Shown piece after piece: positions 12,563-24,715 of a stretch of 64,000 nt of DNA. The stretch's first letter is position 1. Each line of letters starts with the position of its first letter. Source of the DNA: Alnus glutinosa (Eukaryota; Streptophyta; Magnoliopsida; Fagales; Betulaceae); NCBI RefSeq assembly GCF_958979055.1, contig NC_084893.1:8807071-8871070 (forward strand), written 5' to 3'. The notes beneath the pieces are model-generated. The model was not told where the DNA came from and did no database searches. It saw nothing but the letters and a program-made list of their open reading frames with translations. The position numbers and the translations under genes are program-made.

Positions 12563-12895
12563 TTTTTAGTTTATCTCCCCAATTTTTTAAAATTTTAGTT
12601 CCGCCCCCGCATGGGGCCCAATACTATTATTATTAGGCTTCAGCTTCTTGACTAAACTCTTGTGTATGCCAGGAGAAAAGCCTACACATAAAAAACTAGA
12701 AATGGTAGATATAATGAATTTAATTCAAACTAAACGCAAAATATAAATGGGTCATGCATGGTTGGGATATGAAGTAACTAAATTTGACATCTTTGCACCT
12801 CCATCGCCTGAGATTGAAAAGTTAGTTGGGTGCATGAATGCGCGCGCCGCTGAAAAAGAGAGAATCATACGCCTAAAACCATGCAAGGCCTTCCA

Positions 12896-12897
<2 letters not shown>

Positions 12898-12931
<34 letters not shown>

Positions 12932-12956
12932 TTCGTCTCCCTCCATTTTCCCAATA

Positions 12957-12987
<31 letters not shown>

Positions 12988-13047
12988 GTTATCTGCCAAT
13001 TTCACTTTCTTAATTTTCATCGCTGACCCTTCATAGATTGACGTAAA
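12898..13047 (+). promoter_or_regulatory. Probable 5' leader exon of the gene at 13.9-16.2 kb
   Basis: Two CT microsatellite tracts (12899-12930 and 12957-12980), then a donor-like AAG|GTACTG at about 13048. A matching acceptor (ttctgacag) ends at 13894, just before the coding exon. Pyrimidine-rich leaders with an intron are common in plant genes. The transcription start is not determined. Confidence 0.45.
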
Positions 13048-13919
13048 GGTACTGCTGGTTGTGGGGCCATTTGGGCTATTTGGTTTCGTTGGCTGGAACC
13101 ATTAGTCTCTTTGGAACTTTGAGGATGCCTGGTGTTTAATTCCAGTAACTTTTCCGACATTAAAACCCATGTATGGCACTCTTTGATTCCCAAAATCTTT
13201 TGTTTCTATGATATGTTAATTGGCTATTAATCTTTCATTAACATATCTATTTTGATGCCTGATATGCATGCCTAGTTTTTGTTAATTTTATTGGTTTACT
13301 CATCAATTAATTAGAATATATATTTCTTAATGGCTATAGGACTGATTTTGTTGCTGATTTACATATATTAATGAAGCATCATTTTTTTAATGCTTTGTTT
13401 TCATTCAATCTGTACATATATAGCTCATAGTTTGTTTATAGCAATGCAAACAAAACTGAAATTTTCCGTGAACACGAATTACCACCCCCGGCTCAAAAGC
13501 AAAGGTATATATAGCACATGAAAATGTCCACATATTGCATAACATGAACCAATTTGTGAGGAAAGTGAGGAGAATTCCACCATGATCGATGAATGCAAAT
13601 GAGCTCTCCGTTTGTTTATCATGCACTTATGTTTGTTATCTGTATTTGTCCATGTGGGTTATAATCATATCTATTATCTAACCACCTCTTGTTGATCCAT
13701 TTTCTTCTTTAATTGACTGGGGAGAATTTCTCTCTGACTTCAAACTCTATTTATTGACTGGTACTCAAGTTTGCTTATTGAAAGTTTTATTTCTTATTTC
13801 CCACTATTTTTCAGTTGCTATATATACTAATCTGCACGAATTGTAATTGTGAACTTGTGTGTTTCATCCCCCGTTTTTCCTCTTATTCTGACAGCATATA
13901 TAAGGTCCGATAATGTTAG

Positions 13920-16232
13920 ATGGTTGAGTACCTTTGGAGCCGGAATGAAATCAGACACTTTCTACCATGCATGGAATCTGGACACCAAGGTGAACTAGTA
14001 GAGTTTTGAGGTTGAGGACACATCATCAGCATCATCATCCTCTGCTTCTGAACCTTCAATGGTGGAACCCTTCCAATTGGATGCAAATGCAGCATCTGCT
14101 GGAACTTCTAGCACTCAAAAACCCAACCAGAACAATGAGATAGGACGTTTGGAGCAAGAATCAAAAGGAACATTATTGGCCATGGAACCTACACATGGAA
14201 GCAAAATCAATAGTAATACAATGGCAGATTCTGTTACCATCCTTGGTGAGGCTGATCTTTCCATTCCAACAAAAAGCTTAAGTCGCTCATCATCATCCTC
14301 TTCATCTGAATCTTCGTCTCAAGATTCCTTCTATTTGGGTGTCAATGCACATCAGGCAACATTAGCTACAGAACCTGGACATGGCCGCAAAACTGATCAT
14401 ACTGATTTAATGGCATATTCTGCTACTAATCTTGGTGAACCAGATCTTTCTCACCCAAGAAAAAAGCTAGGCCACTCATCCTTATCATCATCATCGTTTG
14501 CATCTGAATCTTCGCCCCAAGATACCTTCGAGTTGGGTATAGATTTTTCCAGTAAGTTCTCAGCAAGTACCGTTAAATCACCACTTATTCCAAAAAAAGG
14601 ATATGAAATATTTAATCATTTAATTTATTTTTTAACACTCTCCAATATGTGTGAGTTCAAATTCTTTCTTAATTAGTGAAGTCCAACACGAACGTGAAAT
14701 ATTTAATTGAAATGAGAGGTAAATTGACTAAGATAAGGTTCGAACTCAGGACTTTTACTCTGAAATCATGTTAAATCACCACTTATCGAAAAAACTTAAG
14801 CTAATCATAAGAAAGAGTTCATTTAATAATTTGATTTCTATTCTAATTAACAGGTGGTACTAGCATCTTCAAACTTGACAAGAATAGTGAGATAGCTCCT
14901 TTGGAGCCTGATCTCTCTATGAACAAAAAGTTAGAGCCCTTGTTACCCTCGACATCATCTGCAGAGCCCTTAGAAACGAGTGCAAGTGCAACCAACAAGT
15001 CTCCTACAGGCAGTACAGGCCCTCAGTTAGCTTCAGATTACAGCAAGGAGGATATTCCAGTCAGCTCCATGCCCAAGAATAAACAATCTGGCTATAGCAA
15101 TGAATTCATGAGCTTAACAGAGAAGTCAGCAACACAATTTCCTCCAGTACAGGTGATGGATAGAAGTGGTGATTCTGCTTCCGCTCCGTATAGGATTCCA
15201 TCTTATGTCTTTGCTAGAACTAAATCTACAGCTCCAATGGAATGGAGTCTCAATTCAAATGAATCGTTGTTCAGCATTCACATGGGGAACATGAGCTTCA
15301 CCAGAGAACAACTCTACTGGATGAGTAAATCTGGTGAGCTGGATAAGTCTGTTGGTGATGTAACCATATCTGCTGCTCCTCCGTTGATAGACTTGTCAAG
15401 TAACCAGCCACCTCCAACCAACAAATCAACTGACGCCGGCCAAAAAATGGCTACTTTGGATGACGGGTCTGAAGTAACTGAAGGAACAGCTGCAGCAACA
15501 ATGAGGGAGGTTATAAAGGAGAATGAAGAAGATCGTGGTAAAGAAAGTCCATCTATTCATGAGGGACCATCTCATTCAGCTAGCATTTCAAATGGGAGTA
15601 CAAAGTCTTTTGCTTTTCCAATGTAAGCTTCCTCCCTCTCAATTCTCGAGACTTATTTCAGATTGCGCTGAACAATACAGTTTCTGTATATATAAAAAAA
15701 AACCCGGAAGAGTTTTTTTCTCCAAAACGCAATTTTGAGTCTTTTTAGAGTAACTAAACGGACTATTTTGCTTGATACAAAGCAGTTTTTAAGTTCTTTA
15801 ACGCAATCTCAAATAGATAATCAATCTAAACTAGCATAAGAGAAAAAGTGTACGTGTGCATCTAACAGTACTTAATTTACATGGATGCTTAATTTGCTTA
15901 ACTACTTGACATGCATGTAACTCTTAATCATTTCTAAGCCTTTTTGGGTCTTTAAGATTGTGAAATCATCTGGCATATATATTGAGAAAATTTTTCTTGT
16001 TGCATGAAGACTGACAGGGGATGTGGATCGTAAAAGTGGCTCTCTGAAGGTGGGATCGGGGAGGCAAAAGAAACAGTCAAAATCCCAACTTTCGCGGCCT
16101 CTGTCTCATCTACAGACCCCTAAAGAATCACCAAATGAAGCTCGAACGCCTACTAGAGCAGCCTCATATTTGGCCCACAGCAGATGGCTATCTTGCTTCT
16201 CTTGTTGCCCATTCTGTTCTTTAGGACATTGA
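13920..16232 (+). CDS. Uncharacterised plant-specific protein, three coding exons, frame conflict near the start
   Basis: Exons: 13920-14551, 14854-15622 and 16010-16232, with sound splice sites. I do not know its function. The protein is Ser-rich and disordered, with two related repeats in the first exon (residues around LGEADLSIP and LGEPDLSHP, each followed by Ser runs). It then has a conserved-looking NESLFSIHMGNMSF block and a Cys-rich C-terminus (WLSCFSCCPFCSLGH) that might be lipid-modified or membrane-associated. From the start ATG at 13920 the frame reads MVEYLWSRNEIRHFLP...ELVEF and then stops at TGA (14007-14009). If the T-run at 14004-14007 were one base shorter, the frame would continue EVEDTSSASSSS directly into the long frame. 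Without that, translation would have to start at 14059 (MVEP), giving 494 residues. A short upstream ATG (13913-13927) overlaps the first start. The gene may be intact with an error in the T-run, or a recent allele with a shortened product. Confidence 0.7.
14569..14852 (-). mobile_element. TRIM-type element in intron 1 (fossil)
   Basis: Two direct copies of a short repeat beginning (tg)ttaaatcaccactta, at about 14571 and 14769, flank a middle part. The middle ends, on the plus strand, in a reversed primer-binding-like segment before the right copy. This is the layout of a terminal-repeat retrotransposon in miniature on the minus strand. The right repeat runs to within a few bases of the splice acceptor at 14853. 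A second family member lies at 27327-27610. Confidence 0.6.
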
Positions 16233-16499
16233 TCAGCCATTTAAACCTTTTGCCTTATACAAAATCTCGTCAGCAATGATCATTCTGACAAAAGACTTGT
16301 ATATTTGTAGCTTTCCAATTTCTTTGTTCCCAGTTGATTAGTTTACATTGCATGAACGATCTCCATCTTTAACGGGGTTTCAGATTCTTAAAGTGTCATT
16401 AAATGATTAAATTTACCTCTTGTTTCTCTTACTATAGTTAAGCAAAAATATCACATATATAGGATTAATTAGATTAGACTATATATATATATATATATA

Positions 16500-17160
16500 T
16501 ATATAGGGAAAAATATACATAACTCTCTCGAACTATTACCTCATTGTCAATGCCCTCCCCAAACTACCAATTGTGTCAATGTCCCTCAAATGACAAAAAT
16601 ATCCTTCATAAAATTATTAAAATAAAATAAACTAAAAAAATTATTAAAAAAATATAAAATAACAAAAATTTATACCAAAAAAATAAAAAAAAAATTAAAA
16701 ACTGTTTTTTCTTTTTCTTTTTTGGTTTGTTTATTATTGTTATTTTTTTAAAAGTAATTTTCATTTATTTTTTCGTTTTTTTTAAAAATGTTCTTTTTCT
16801 TTTAAAAATTGTTTTTATAATTTTAAGTTATTTTTGCATTTGCTTTTTTAAAAAAAAGAAAAAAAAACATTCTTTTTCGTTCTTTTATTTTATTTTTTTG
16901 TTTTTTATTTAATTATTTAATTTGTTTTTTAAAAAAATATATTTTTTTATTTTTAATTTTTTAGTTTTAGTTTTTAATTTTTTTTTAATTTATAAGGACA
17001 TTTTTGTCTTATTCAAAAAAATTTAGGGTCATTTTTGTCTTTTGTTGGTCTTAGGGGGGCATTAACATTTTTTGGTAGTTTGAGAGGGAACATTGACACA
17101 ATTGGTAGTTTGTGAGATACATTGACAATAAGATGGTAGTTTGAGGGGGTTATGTGGCCG
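16500..17160. mobile_element. Foldback element with long inverted ends
   Basis: Inverted arms of about 100 bp: left arm has cattgtcaatgccctcccc and caattgtgtcaatg; the right arm carries the reverse. The core is A/T-rich. A TA microsatellite (16482-16505) abuts the left end. One degraded arm of the same family lies at 51090-51330. Superfamily uncertain, Mutator-like in style. Confidence 0.65.
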
Positions 17161-17414
17161 GGATGATTGGAAGCTTCTTGCGTACTAAGATTTGTTGAAG
17201 AATGAGATCTTTCATTCATGGACCAACATGCATGCATGTATCATAATGTCATTAATTGGTTGATTAAAATTGTATTTAGAATATATATTTCAATCATCTT
17301 AGAGGCTTTTCTTCTTAATTTTCTTTCATATATGTGTGAGCGTCTCTAAACCTGAATTTAATAGCCTTGTGCACGTATCAACAATACTGTTTGTGTGGCA
17401 GCGATTTTGAAAAT

Positions 17415-17655
17415 GATAGAAATTTTTCACAAATTGGTTTGTAAGAAATTTCTTACAATCCACGTATAAGAGTGATATGTCTCATTTAAACATGTGAGAA
17501 ACACATGATTTTTTTATTAATGTTATTAAAAAAGTATGTGAGAAGCATATACTATTAAAACAACACGTGTTTCTTACATGCGAAGGGATACATGTCAATC
17601 TTATATGTGGGTTGTATAAAATTTCCTACAAACCGATTTTTAAGAAATTTCTGTC
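17415..17655. mobile_element. MITE, 241 bp, long inverted ends
   Basis: Starts gatagaaattt and ends aaatttctgtc. The arms continue through ttggtttgtaagaaatttc against the reverse of aaatttcctacaaaccgat. No coding capacity. Confidence 0.7.
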
Positions 17656-19460
17656 CTTTTGAAACTACTTCTTCCATCATTTTTTTTTTTAAAACAAAAA
17701 AGGGGAAACTTCAACTTTTGCGATTGTACTATTAGTTTTTTAAAAATTTAAAATTTAATGTTAAATCAGACCGTATGAGAGTGAAATGTTCCTTATATTT
17801 AATTTTGTAAAACTAATAAAAATACAAAATTGCCATTAATTTAAAATTAAAAATAAAAAACAAAAAAAAAAGTACAAAAAAAAAACATTTTTTAAAAAAT
17901 TTATATTAAAATATGAGTATTTTGAGGATTTTCAAATCCTAACATAGGACTACGTTGCAAACTTTTAAAACATGTGACCAGATACTGTAACTTTTAAAGA
18001 TTGAATGTACGATTGTAAAAATGATAAAACTTTAAGGAGTAAGTAAAATTTAGAAAGAAAAAAAGAACTTTGCTCATAATCATTATCAAACAATTCAAAA
18101 TAATAAACATTTTTTAAAATAAATGTAACCTCGTCAAAAAACACTTTTCACATACATTGAAACACTTTTTCAAATCAAAACTAAAAAATACTTCTGAAAA
18201 TCATTATTACACACATATTAATAGCCTTGGCCCTTGTGTGTCACCAATATATGGTCTCGTTCGGTAATGGTTTTGAAAACACTTTCTTTTAAAAAAATAA
18301 ATAAAATAAATAAATAAATTCAAAACAAAATAAACGATTGAGATATAAGTAGTAAAGTTTGATAGCCATTTATAGTGAAGAAAATGTAGAAAGGGCTGGT
18401 GAAAGTCTGGTGCTGGAGGTGATTCTTCATCCACACACAAATCAAATATGACAAAGACATCAATTAGCGGAACAAAAGGCCATTTGTTTTCAAATCTATA
18501 ATCACGAAAGTAATAAGGCAAACAGTAATATCCGCTCCATCCCTAGCACTCCTACTCATGATGATGACAAATTGCCAATGGTAATCAAGAACAAAGCCGA
18601 TCACGGTCTAAGTTCCATTTGTTTCGGCATAAAATTTAAGTAATTATTTTTTATTATTTGCTTGTAATCCTGAAAATGGTTTGAAAAACATTTTATGGCC
18701 TTTTGTCTTGTACCGAAAATTACCAAATAATATTTTTTATATTTTCGTATAATATGAGGAGTTGCAAAAAAGAGATAACAAAGAGAAGATGTGAAGAAAG
18801 AGCATACGAGAATAAAAGGCATTCGGGGGTAGGATTTAGATTCAATCCGTTCATATTACTGGCAATTTGGGTGGACAATTATGAGGGGCCTAGTTACTCG
18901 AGCGGGTGTTGGGACAGACTAAGACCTACTCAGGCAGGTAGGCCTCATAAGAGACATTCTTACAATTGCTTGTTCGGGGAGTGAGAGAGCGGCATAAATT
19001 GATTTTTACGCAGATGAGAAACATAAATTATTTTACGCTGGACAGAGTTTTCCTTCATACTGGGTTGAAGAAAACTACTTAACTTTTTTCAACCCAATTT
19101 AGATGAAATGTTTTACGCTTAGTAAAAGTTATTTTCCACCGTACCAAACACTAAAAAATAAAAATAAAATCTTTTTCAAATTATTGCATCCCTAAAAAGA
19201 GGCATACATACATGTTCCCACTTCCCACCATGACCTTCAATTCTTGTTTCTAAAATTACGCAACCTGACCCTGAGAATAAGTAGCCAACTGGGCCGGGAG
19301 CTGACGTGGAGGGCCCGTGAAGAAAAAAGGATAAAAGTGGAAATTTGACACCATTTTCCATCGACAAAAACAATAGGCGGGCAGCCCACAAAATCCAAAA
19401 TCCCAAAACTTGCCGCGTAAATCAAAATCGCGGGACTAAAAAAAACAAGGAAAAGGAATT
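17656..19460. other. Intergenic; MITE-like sequence about 18612-19156
   Basis: 18612-19156 is bounded by gtttcggcataaaat-type sequence on the left and a related inverted end with accgtaccaaacac on the right. It seems to belong to the family also seen at 51655-52245. 18780-18980 within it has higher GC but no gene I recognise. 17700-18200 is AT-rich with nothing clear. Confidence 0.4.
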
Positions 19461-19468
19461 CAAAGTCA

Positions 19469-19477
19469 TTTCGCGCC
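19469..19477 (+). promoter_or_regulatory. E2F-type site upstream of RPA70B
   Basis: TTTCGCGCC (followed by GAAAA) lies 103 bp before the start codon and matches the E2F/DP consensus TTTSGCGS. Site-II-like tgggcc and gggccc motifs are at about 19289 and 19310. Plant replication genes are commonly E2F targets, so S-phase expression is expected. Binding is inferred from sequence. Confidence 0.65.
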
Positions 19478-19579
19478 GAAAATCACATCTACAAAACTCT
19501 CTCCGCCTGCAGTCTCCCTCTATTGTTCTTCATTTCCCCAAATCAGCCAGAGAGTCTTTTGGAGAGAGAGAGAGAGAGA

Positions 19580-22500
19580 ATGGCGAAGTCGGTGAGCGCA
19601 GATGCGATATCGACCATACTAGCGAACCCGTCGCCGGAATCTTCCGCGGACGTCCCGGAGATCGTCGTCCAAGTCGTCGATCTCAAGGCCACAGGCACCG
19701 GCGGTAGCCGTATTATGTGCGATTCTTTCCCTTCACCCTAATTACCATGTACATAGATGCGCATTATTTGACTTTGGGCTTCCTATTGAAGCTTTGTTTT
19801 TATTTTTATTTTCTTTTTATTATTTGCGATACGGCGATCTGGATCCGTTGGCTGCGAGATTTGGCTGCTCAGAAAGTGTTATTTCAATATTAGATTTTAG
19901 ATCTGGCTATTTACTTGTATCATCGTCGTCGTCATCGTCATCATCATTTACATTCAGGCATATCTACATGCATCTGAGTGCTGTTTTTATTTTTGCCATA
20001 ATCTGCTCCCAGGTTTTCAGCTAGTGATGGAAAGAGGAAGCTAAGAGCGATTCTCCCAGCAAGTATGAGTTCTGAGGTGATGTCAGGAAAGATTCAGAAC
20101 CTGGGTCTCATTCGCATTCTTGATTATACTCTCAATGACATTCCTAACAAGCCTGACAAGTAAGCATCCGTTCCAACACTGCTACAACAATAACAATATT
20201 CATTGTCTTTTGGGTCTCAAAATTTGTGTTTTGCTGTTTCAGATATCTAATCGTCACAAATTGTGAGGTGGTTTCTCCCCCGCTTGAATCTGAGATCGTT
20301 TCCGAGGTAAAGAGTGAGGAAACTGGCATTTTTTTGAAACCAAAGCAAGAAAGTGAGATCAAGAGCGAGGTAAAAAGTGAAGCACCTGGCATTGTTTTGA
20401 GGCCAAAGCAGGAGATGGTTGCAAAATCGGCTGCTCAGATCGTACATGAACAGCGTGAAAAGTGAGTTCTTACCCATTGTCACACTGTGAATGTAATTTT
20501 GCAATGAAGAATCTAAGATAGGACTTCATGGGTTATGTGATTTCATGTTCTTTCTTATTTTTGAAATTCAGTATGGCCCCAGCTGCACGGATGTCCATGA
20601 CGCGAAGGGTTTTTCCTCTGGTTTCCTTGAACCCTTATCAAGGCAGTTGGACCATAAAGGTTCGTGTCACAAGCAAAGGAAACATGCGTACCTATAAGAA
20701 CGCTAGAGGAGAAGGCTGTGTCTTCAATATAGAGTTGACAGATGAAGATGTAAGCCATCTCTATTTAAAATGTTATATTGGATGTAAATTGTTCTCAGAA
20801 TCTCAGTTGTCAGGTAAATATAGTAGTTTGGTTCCTTTTTTTCAGGGCACACAAATACAAGCGACGATGTTCAATGAAGCTGCAAAGAAATTCTATGACA
20901 GATTTCAACTGGGGAAGGTTTATTACATTTCAAAGGGAAGTCTGAAACTTGCTAACAAGCAGTTTAAGACAGTGAAAAATGACTATGAAATGACCTTGAA
21001 CGAGAATTCTGAGGTAGAAGAGGCCCGCAACGAAGAGACCTTTGTTCCTGAAACAAAATTTGATTTTGTCCAGATTGATGAGTTGGGTCCTTATGTCAAC
21101 GCGAAGGAGCTTGTGGGTAAGAGAACTCACTTTTAGAATGTTTGTCAATAATCTTTTTCTTCCTCGTATGCTGAATTTTTGTGCCTATGAATTTCAGACG
21201 TCATTGGAGTAGTTCAAAATGTGTCTCCTACAATGAGCATACGGAGGAAGAGCGATAATGAGAATATCCCAAAGCGTGATATTACCATTGCTGATGAGAC
21301 GTGAGTTTCTACTTTACGCTGGATACTATATTCATACGCTTATACTTTATTTTGAAAATATTGTATCCGAATTGCAGGAAAAAGACAGTTGTGGTCTCCT
21401 TGTGGAATGAGCTGGCAACCAACATAGGGCAGGAGCTTTTGGATACTGCAAACCAATCTCCTATAGTTGCAATTAAATCTCTTAGAGTTGGGGACTTTCA
21501 AGGTAACAGAAAGGAACATAGGTTCCCATTTGAAATGTGCTCTTTTTATGCTGTTCCCATGTGTAATGTACTCCTTGTATGCTGTTTTAGGTGTATCTTT
21601 GTCAACAATAGGCAGAAGCACAGTAATTGTAAATCCTGATATACCTGAGGCAAAGAAGTTGAGATCCTGGTATATAACTGCCAGAAGGCTATTGCCCCCC
21701 CTCTTCTGGCCTTGTGAGTTGTGACCATGTTTTCTCACTCTGATGTTTTTGTAAACAGGTATGATTCCGAGGGTAAAGAAAGTTCAATGGCTTCTGTCAG
21801 TGCTGGTATGAGCCCATCAACGAAGAGTGGTTCAAGATCAATGTACTCTGACCGAATTTCTCTTTCTCACGTAACCAGTAACCCATCCTTGGGCGAGGAC
21901 AAGGTATTCTGTCATGAACTCTTCATTATAAAATGGGTTTCCTTTTTGTTAAGTCTTTTTTTTTTTTTTCATATGCATTGGAGTGATTATAATGGATTTC
22001 TGAAAGGCATTCTCTTCAGCTATGGAACTTATGCAGTTGGTTTTAAAGTTCCCATATAGTTCCAGTTGTAAAACTAACAATTTGAATATGTTTAGTACAG
22101 GATTTGAAAGATTGATTTCAACAAATTGGCACTAGACATTCAATTTTAACATGGACCTTGTGTTTTTTTTTGGGCAGCCTGTATTTTTCAGCATTAGAGG
22201 ATATATCAGCTTCATCAAGCCTGATCAGACAATGTGGTACCGTGCTTGCAAAACTTGCAACAAAAAAGTGACAGAGGCTTTGGGGGCTGGGTATTGGTGT
22301 GAAGGGTGCCAGAAAAATGAAGAAGAGTGCAATTTAAGGTGAGAATTGGGAATTTGATGCAAGCTAGAATCAACATGCAAGTGGAGGCGTCCTAATTTTT
22401 ATTTCTTTTTTCTTTTAGGTATATAATGGTAGTCAAAGTTTCTGATGCAAGCGGTGAAGCGTATTTATCTGCCTTTAATGAGGATGCAGAGAAAATTGTT

Positions 22501-22845
22501 GGGTGCTCTGCTGATGAGCTCGAGAAGCTGAAATCACAGGTAAACTACCGATAAAATTGATATGACATGTTAAACCTAACATGAAAACAAAGTAAAATAT
22601 TTGGAAACTAGTTTCTAATTCTTTCACCATTTTGAAATTTCCAGGTTGGAGAAGAGAATTCCTTCCAAACAAAACTGAAAGAAGCTACTTGGAATTCTCA
22701 TCTTTTCCGGATTAGCGTTGCTCAGAATGAGTACAATCATGAGAAAAGGCAAAGGATCACAGTCAGGGCTGTTGCTCCGGTTGATTTTGCTGCCGAGTCA
22801 AGATTTTTGCTGGAAGAGATATCAAAGATGAGAGTTTCTAAATAG
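19580..22845 (+). CDS. RPA1B: Replication protein A 70 kDa DNA-binding subunit B
   Basis: Twelve coding exons: 19580-19716, 20013-20159, 20243-20461, 20572-20749, 20846-21116, 21198-21300, 21378-21502, 21591-21669, 21759-21903, 22178-22338, 22419-22539 and 22645-22845. All phases join to give 628 residues. The product is the large subunit of the RPA heterotrimer, which binds single-stranded DNA in replication and repair in the nucleus. The N-terminal OB fold starts MAKSVSADAISTILAN. DBD-A begins near TRRVFPLVSLNPYQG (about 178) and DBD-B near DVIGVVQNVSPTMS (about 318). DBD-C has the zinc-binding cysteines C492, C495, C509 and C512 (CKTCNKK...WCEGC). The match is closest to Arabidopsis RPA70B (604 residues, from memory), not RPA70A. 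It is longer mainly because of a 21-residue duplication in the linker. The start follows a GA-rich leader. The gene is tail-to-tail with the GDPD gene. Confidence 0.95.
20289..20414 (+). repeat. Tandem 63-bp duplication inside RPA70B exon 3
   Basis: Two adjacent 63-bp units (20289-20351 and 20352-20414) encode residues 111-131 and 132-152. They share 16 of 21 residues, including SEVKSE and PKQE. The unit lies in the linker between the N-terminal OB fold and DBD-A, and the reading frame is kept. Confidence 0.85.
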
Positions 22846-23977
22846 GGTGGTTTGGTCTAGTTACTATTTCTATGATGTTTGTCTAGGCAACATTCCTTAA
22901 CATCAGTTTCCTTGCTTGGATGCTGATAAGACAAACCTTTTTGCTGGCAACTGTTGGATGCCACACCATTGCTTGTAATATATGTCTTTTCAGGTGATTA
23001 ATAGAGATTGTTTAGTTGTATTCTGAGGGTGCGCTTGCAGTATTTCTTTTAGACTATTACTAAGTTCCTATATAATGCAGTCTTCATTTATACAGGAGTT
23101 TTGACAACTAATATAGTATAGTCAACCTATGCATTGAAGCTTGGTGATGGTAGTAATCCACTTCAGACTTTCAGTAGTCTTTTACCAAGGAACAGTTTTG
23201 CTTTGAATGGACATAAATGACTTGAGATCAAGGTCTTACAAAGCATTTTTTATTTGCGCTTTCAGACTATCAAGTGGGATAGTTACATATGTCAAATGAG
23301 ATCTGTTTGGTGTCATTTTTTTGCTCGAACCATACAATTGGTTTTATAGATTCAATGGTAGATTTTTACATCTCTTGTAATGAATTGCATATGGTAGATT
23401 CAATAGTGTATTTTCCCCAATTCATATGGTCCCAGTTTGTGAAATGATTATTAATTATGAGAAATACAAAATGAAAGCAAGTCTTGTAGTTGCATATCAT
23501 TTAGCAATACCACTTTTATGGTTAGCCTTGATGGTTTTATAAATTGCTGATTTGCAATTAGCGATGGTAAATACTGAATTCCAAGAAGTGGGCGATGCAT
23601 CATTAATGGGCAGTAAGATTAGAACCTAGGCATTGCCCCCCGTTCAAATGGTTGCCTTACAAATATGCTATCATGACTTTGATAACTATGTAGTCTATGT
23701 ATGTGCTTTTGGTGAGAAATGCTAGGGGCTTGTTTGACAACCTAAATAGAGGCAAAAGGTAATGGGAAAAACCCGCCAACGGCCACCGCACCGCCTTCGA
23801 CCACCTACCACCCATAGAATAATTTTAAATTTGAAAATCAGAATAAATATTTTTTTGAAATTTAAGCCGGTTGGCAATTGGTAAAATTGGGCTTTTCGTC
23901 AGTTACTGACTCGACTCGACTCGATAAAGGCAAAATGACGTTTTGATTAGGAGCCAAACGACACCGTTTAAGGAAAG

Positions 23978-24010
<33 letters not shown>

Positions 24011-24667
24011 CACTTTTTTCTCAAAACACCACTTCAGACACTTTCAATCTTCAGTCTTTACACTTCACCACCTCATGGCGCTGTCTTTCGAACTCTAGCC
24101 TAGGATCACTTCCTCCCCGCCCCACACTGTGACGCCTAATTGCGGAGCTGCTCACAACCCACGCCCATCCACCTATCTTTCTCTCTCATTCTCGTGTTTC
24201 GAAGTCCTGATGTTCACTGTGTTCAACTCGTCCAAACTCTCGAGGTAAGATGTGGAAATCGGCATTTTGTTTGCTTTGTTTTCATAGGATTGTTGTTCGG
24301 TTGTATTTGTTCGGTTGGTTTTCATAATTGTTCGGTTGTTTTTCGCAGTTCGATTTGTTGTTCAGTTGTTCCGATCTGGTGGAGTACTGCAAGTGAAGTT
24401 GCTTGACTCTGAGTTTTCCTATTTACCCGACCAATAATTATCGATTTATCCGAGTTTTCCAATTTATCCAAGAATTTCAAAAAAAAGTTTTCATGGAATA
24501 AAGTTGGGTAATTAACTGACTTTATCGACAATTCCGGTCGGTAGTCGGAAATGGTGTTTTTGCACCGACTTACCCGACGCCCACCCCTAAATAGGCAAAT
24601 GGTTCAAAATAGTCAAATTTGACTATAATGAGCCATTTTTTTGTCTCCAATAGAATAGGCAAAATTG

Positions 24668-24715
<48 letters not shown>

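Larger units (their letters stand above)
3897..12609. mobile_element. hAT-like remnant hosting a nest of other elements
   Basis: The left edge begins CAGGGGCGAAACC (3897) and the right edge ends TTCCGCCCCCG (12599-12609), matching inverted ends of DUF4371-type hAT elements. Between them, hAT-like AT-rich sequence remains at 3897-3959, 11582-11707 and 12563-12609. The rest is a solo LTR with CACTA and MITE insertions, plus a Mutator-like foldback. The 8-bp flanks (cttgtagt and catggggc) do not match, so the two ends may not belong to a single insertion. Confidence 0.4.

Noticed and set aside
12747-13013. 88-codon frame starting MGHAWLGYEVTKF
   Set aside because: Its second half is a CT microsatellite read as Leu-Ser, and it covers the probable leader exon of the next gene.
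14720-14775. tRNA-like ggttcgaa box
   Set aside because: It sits in the TRIM next to the primer-binding-like segment; no cloverleaf can be built around it.
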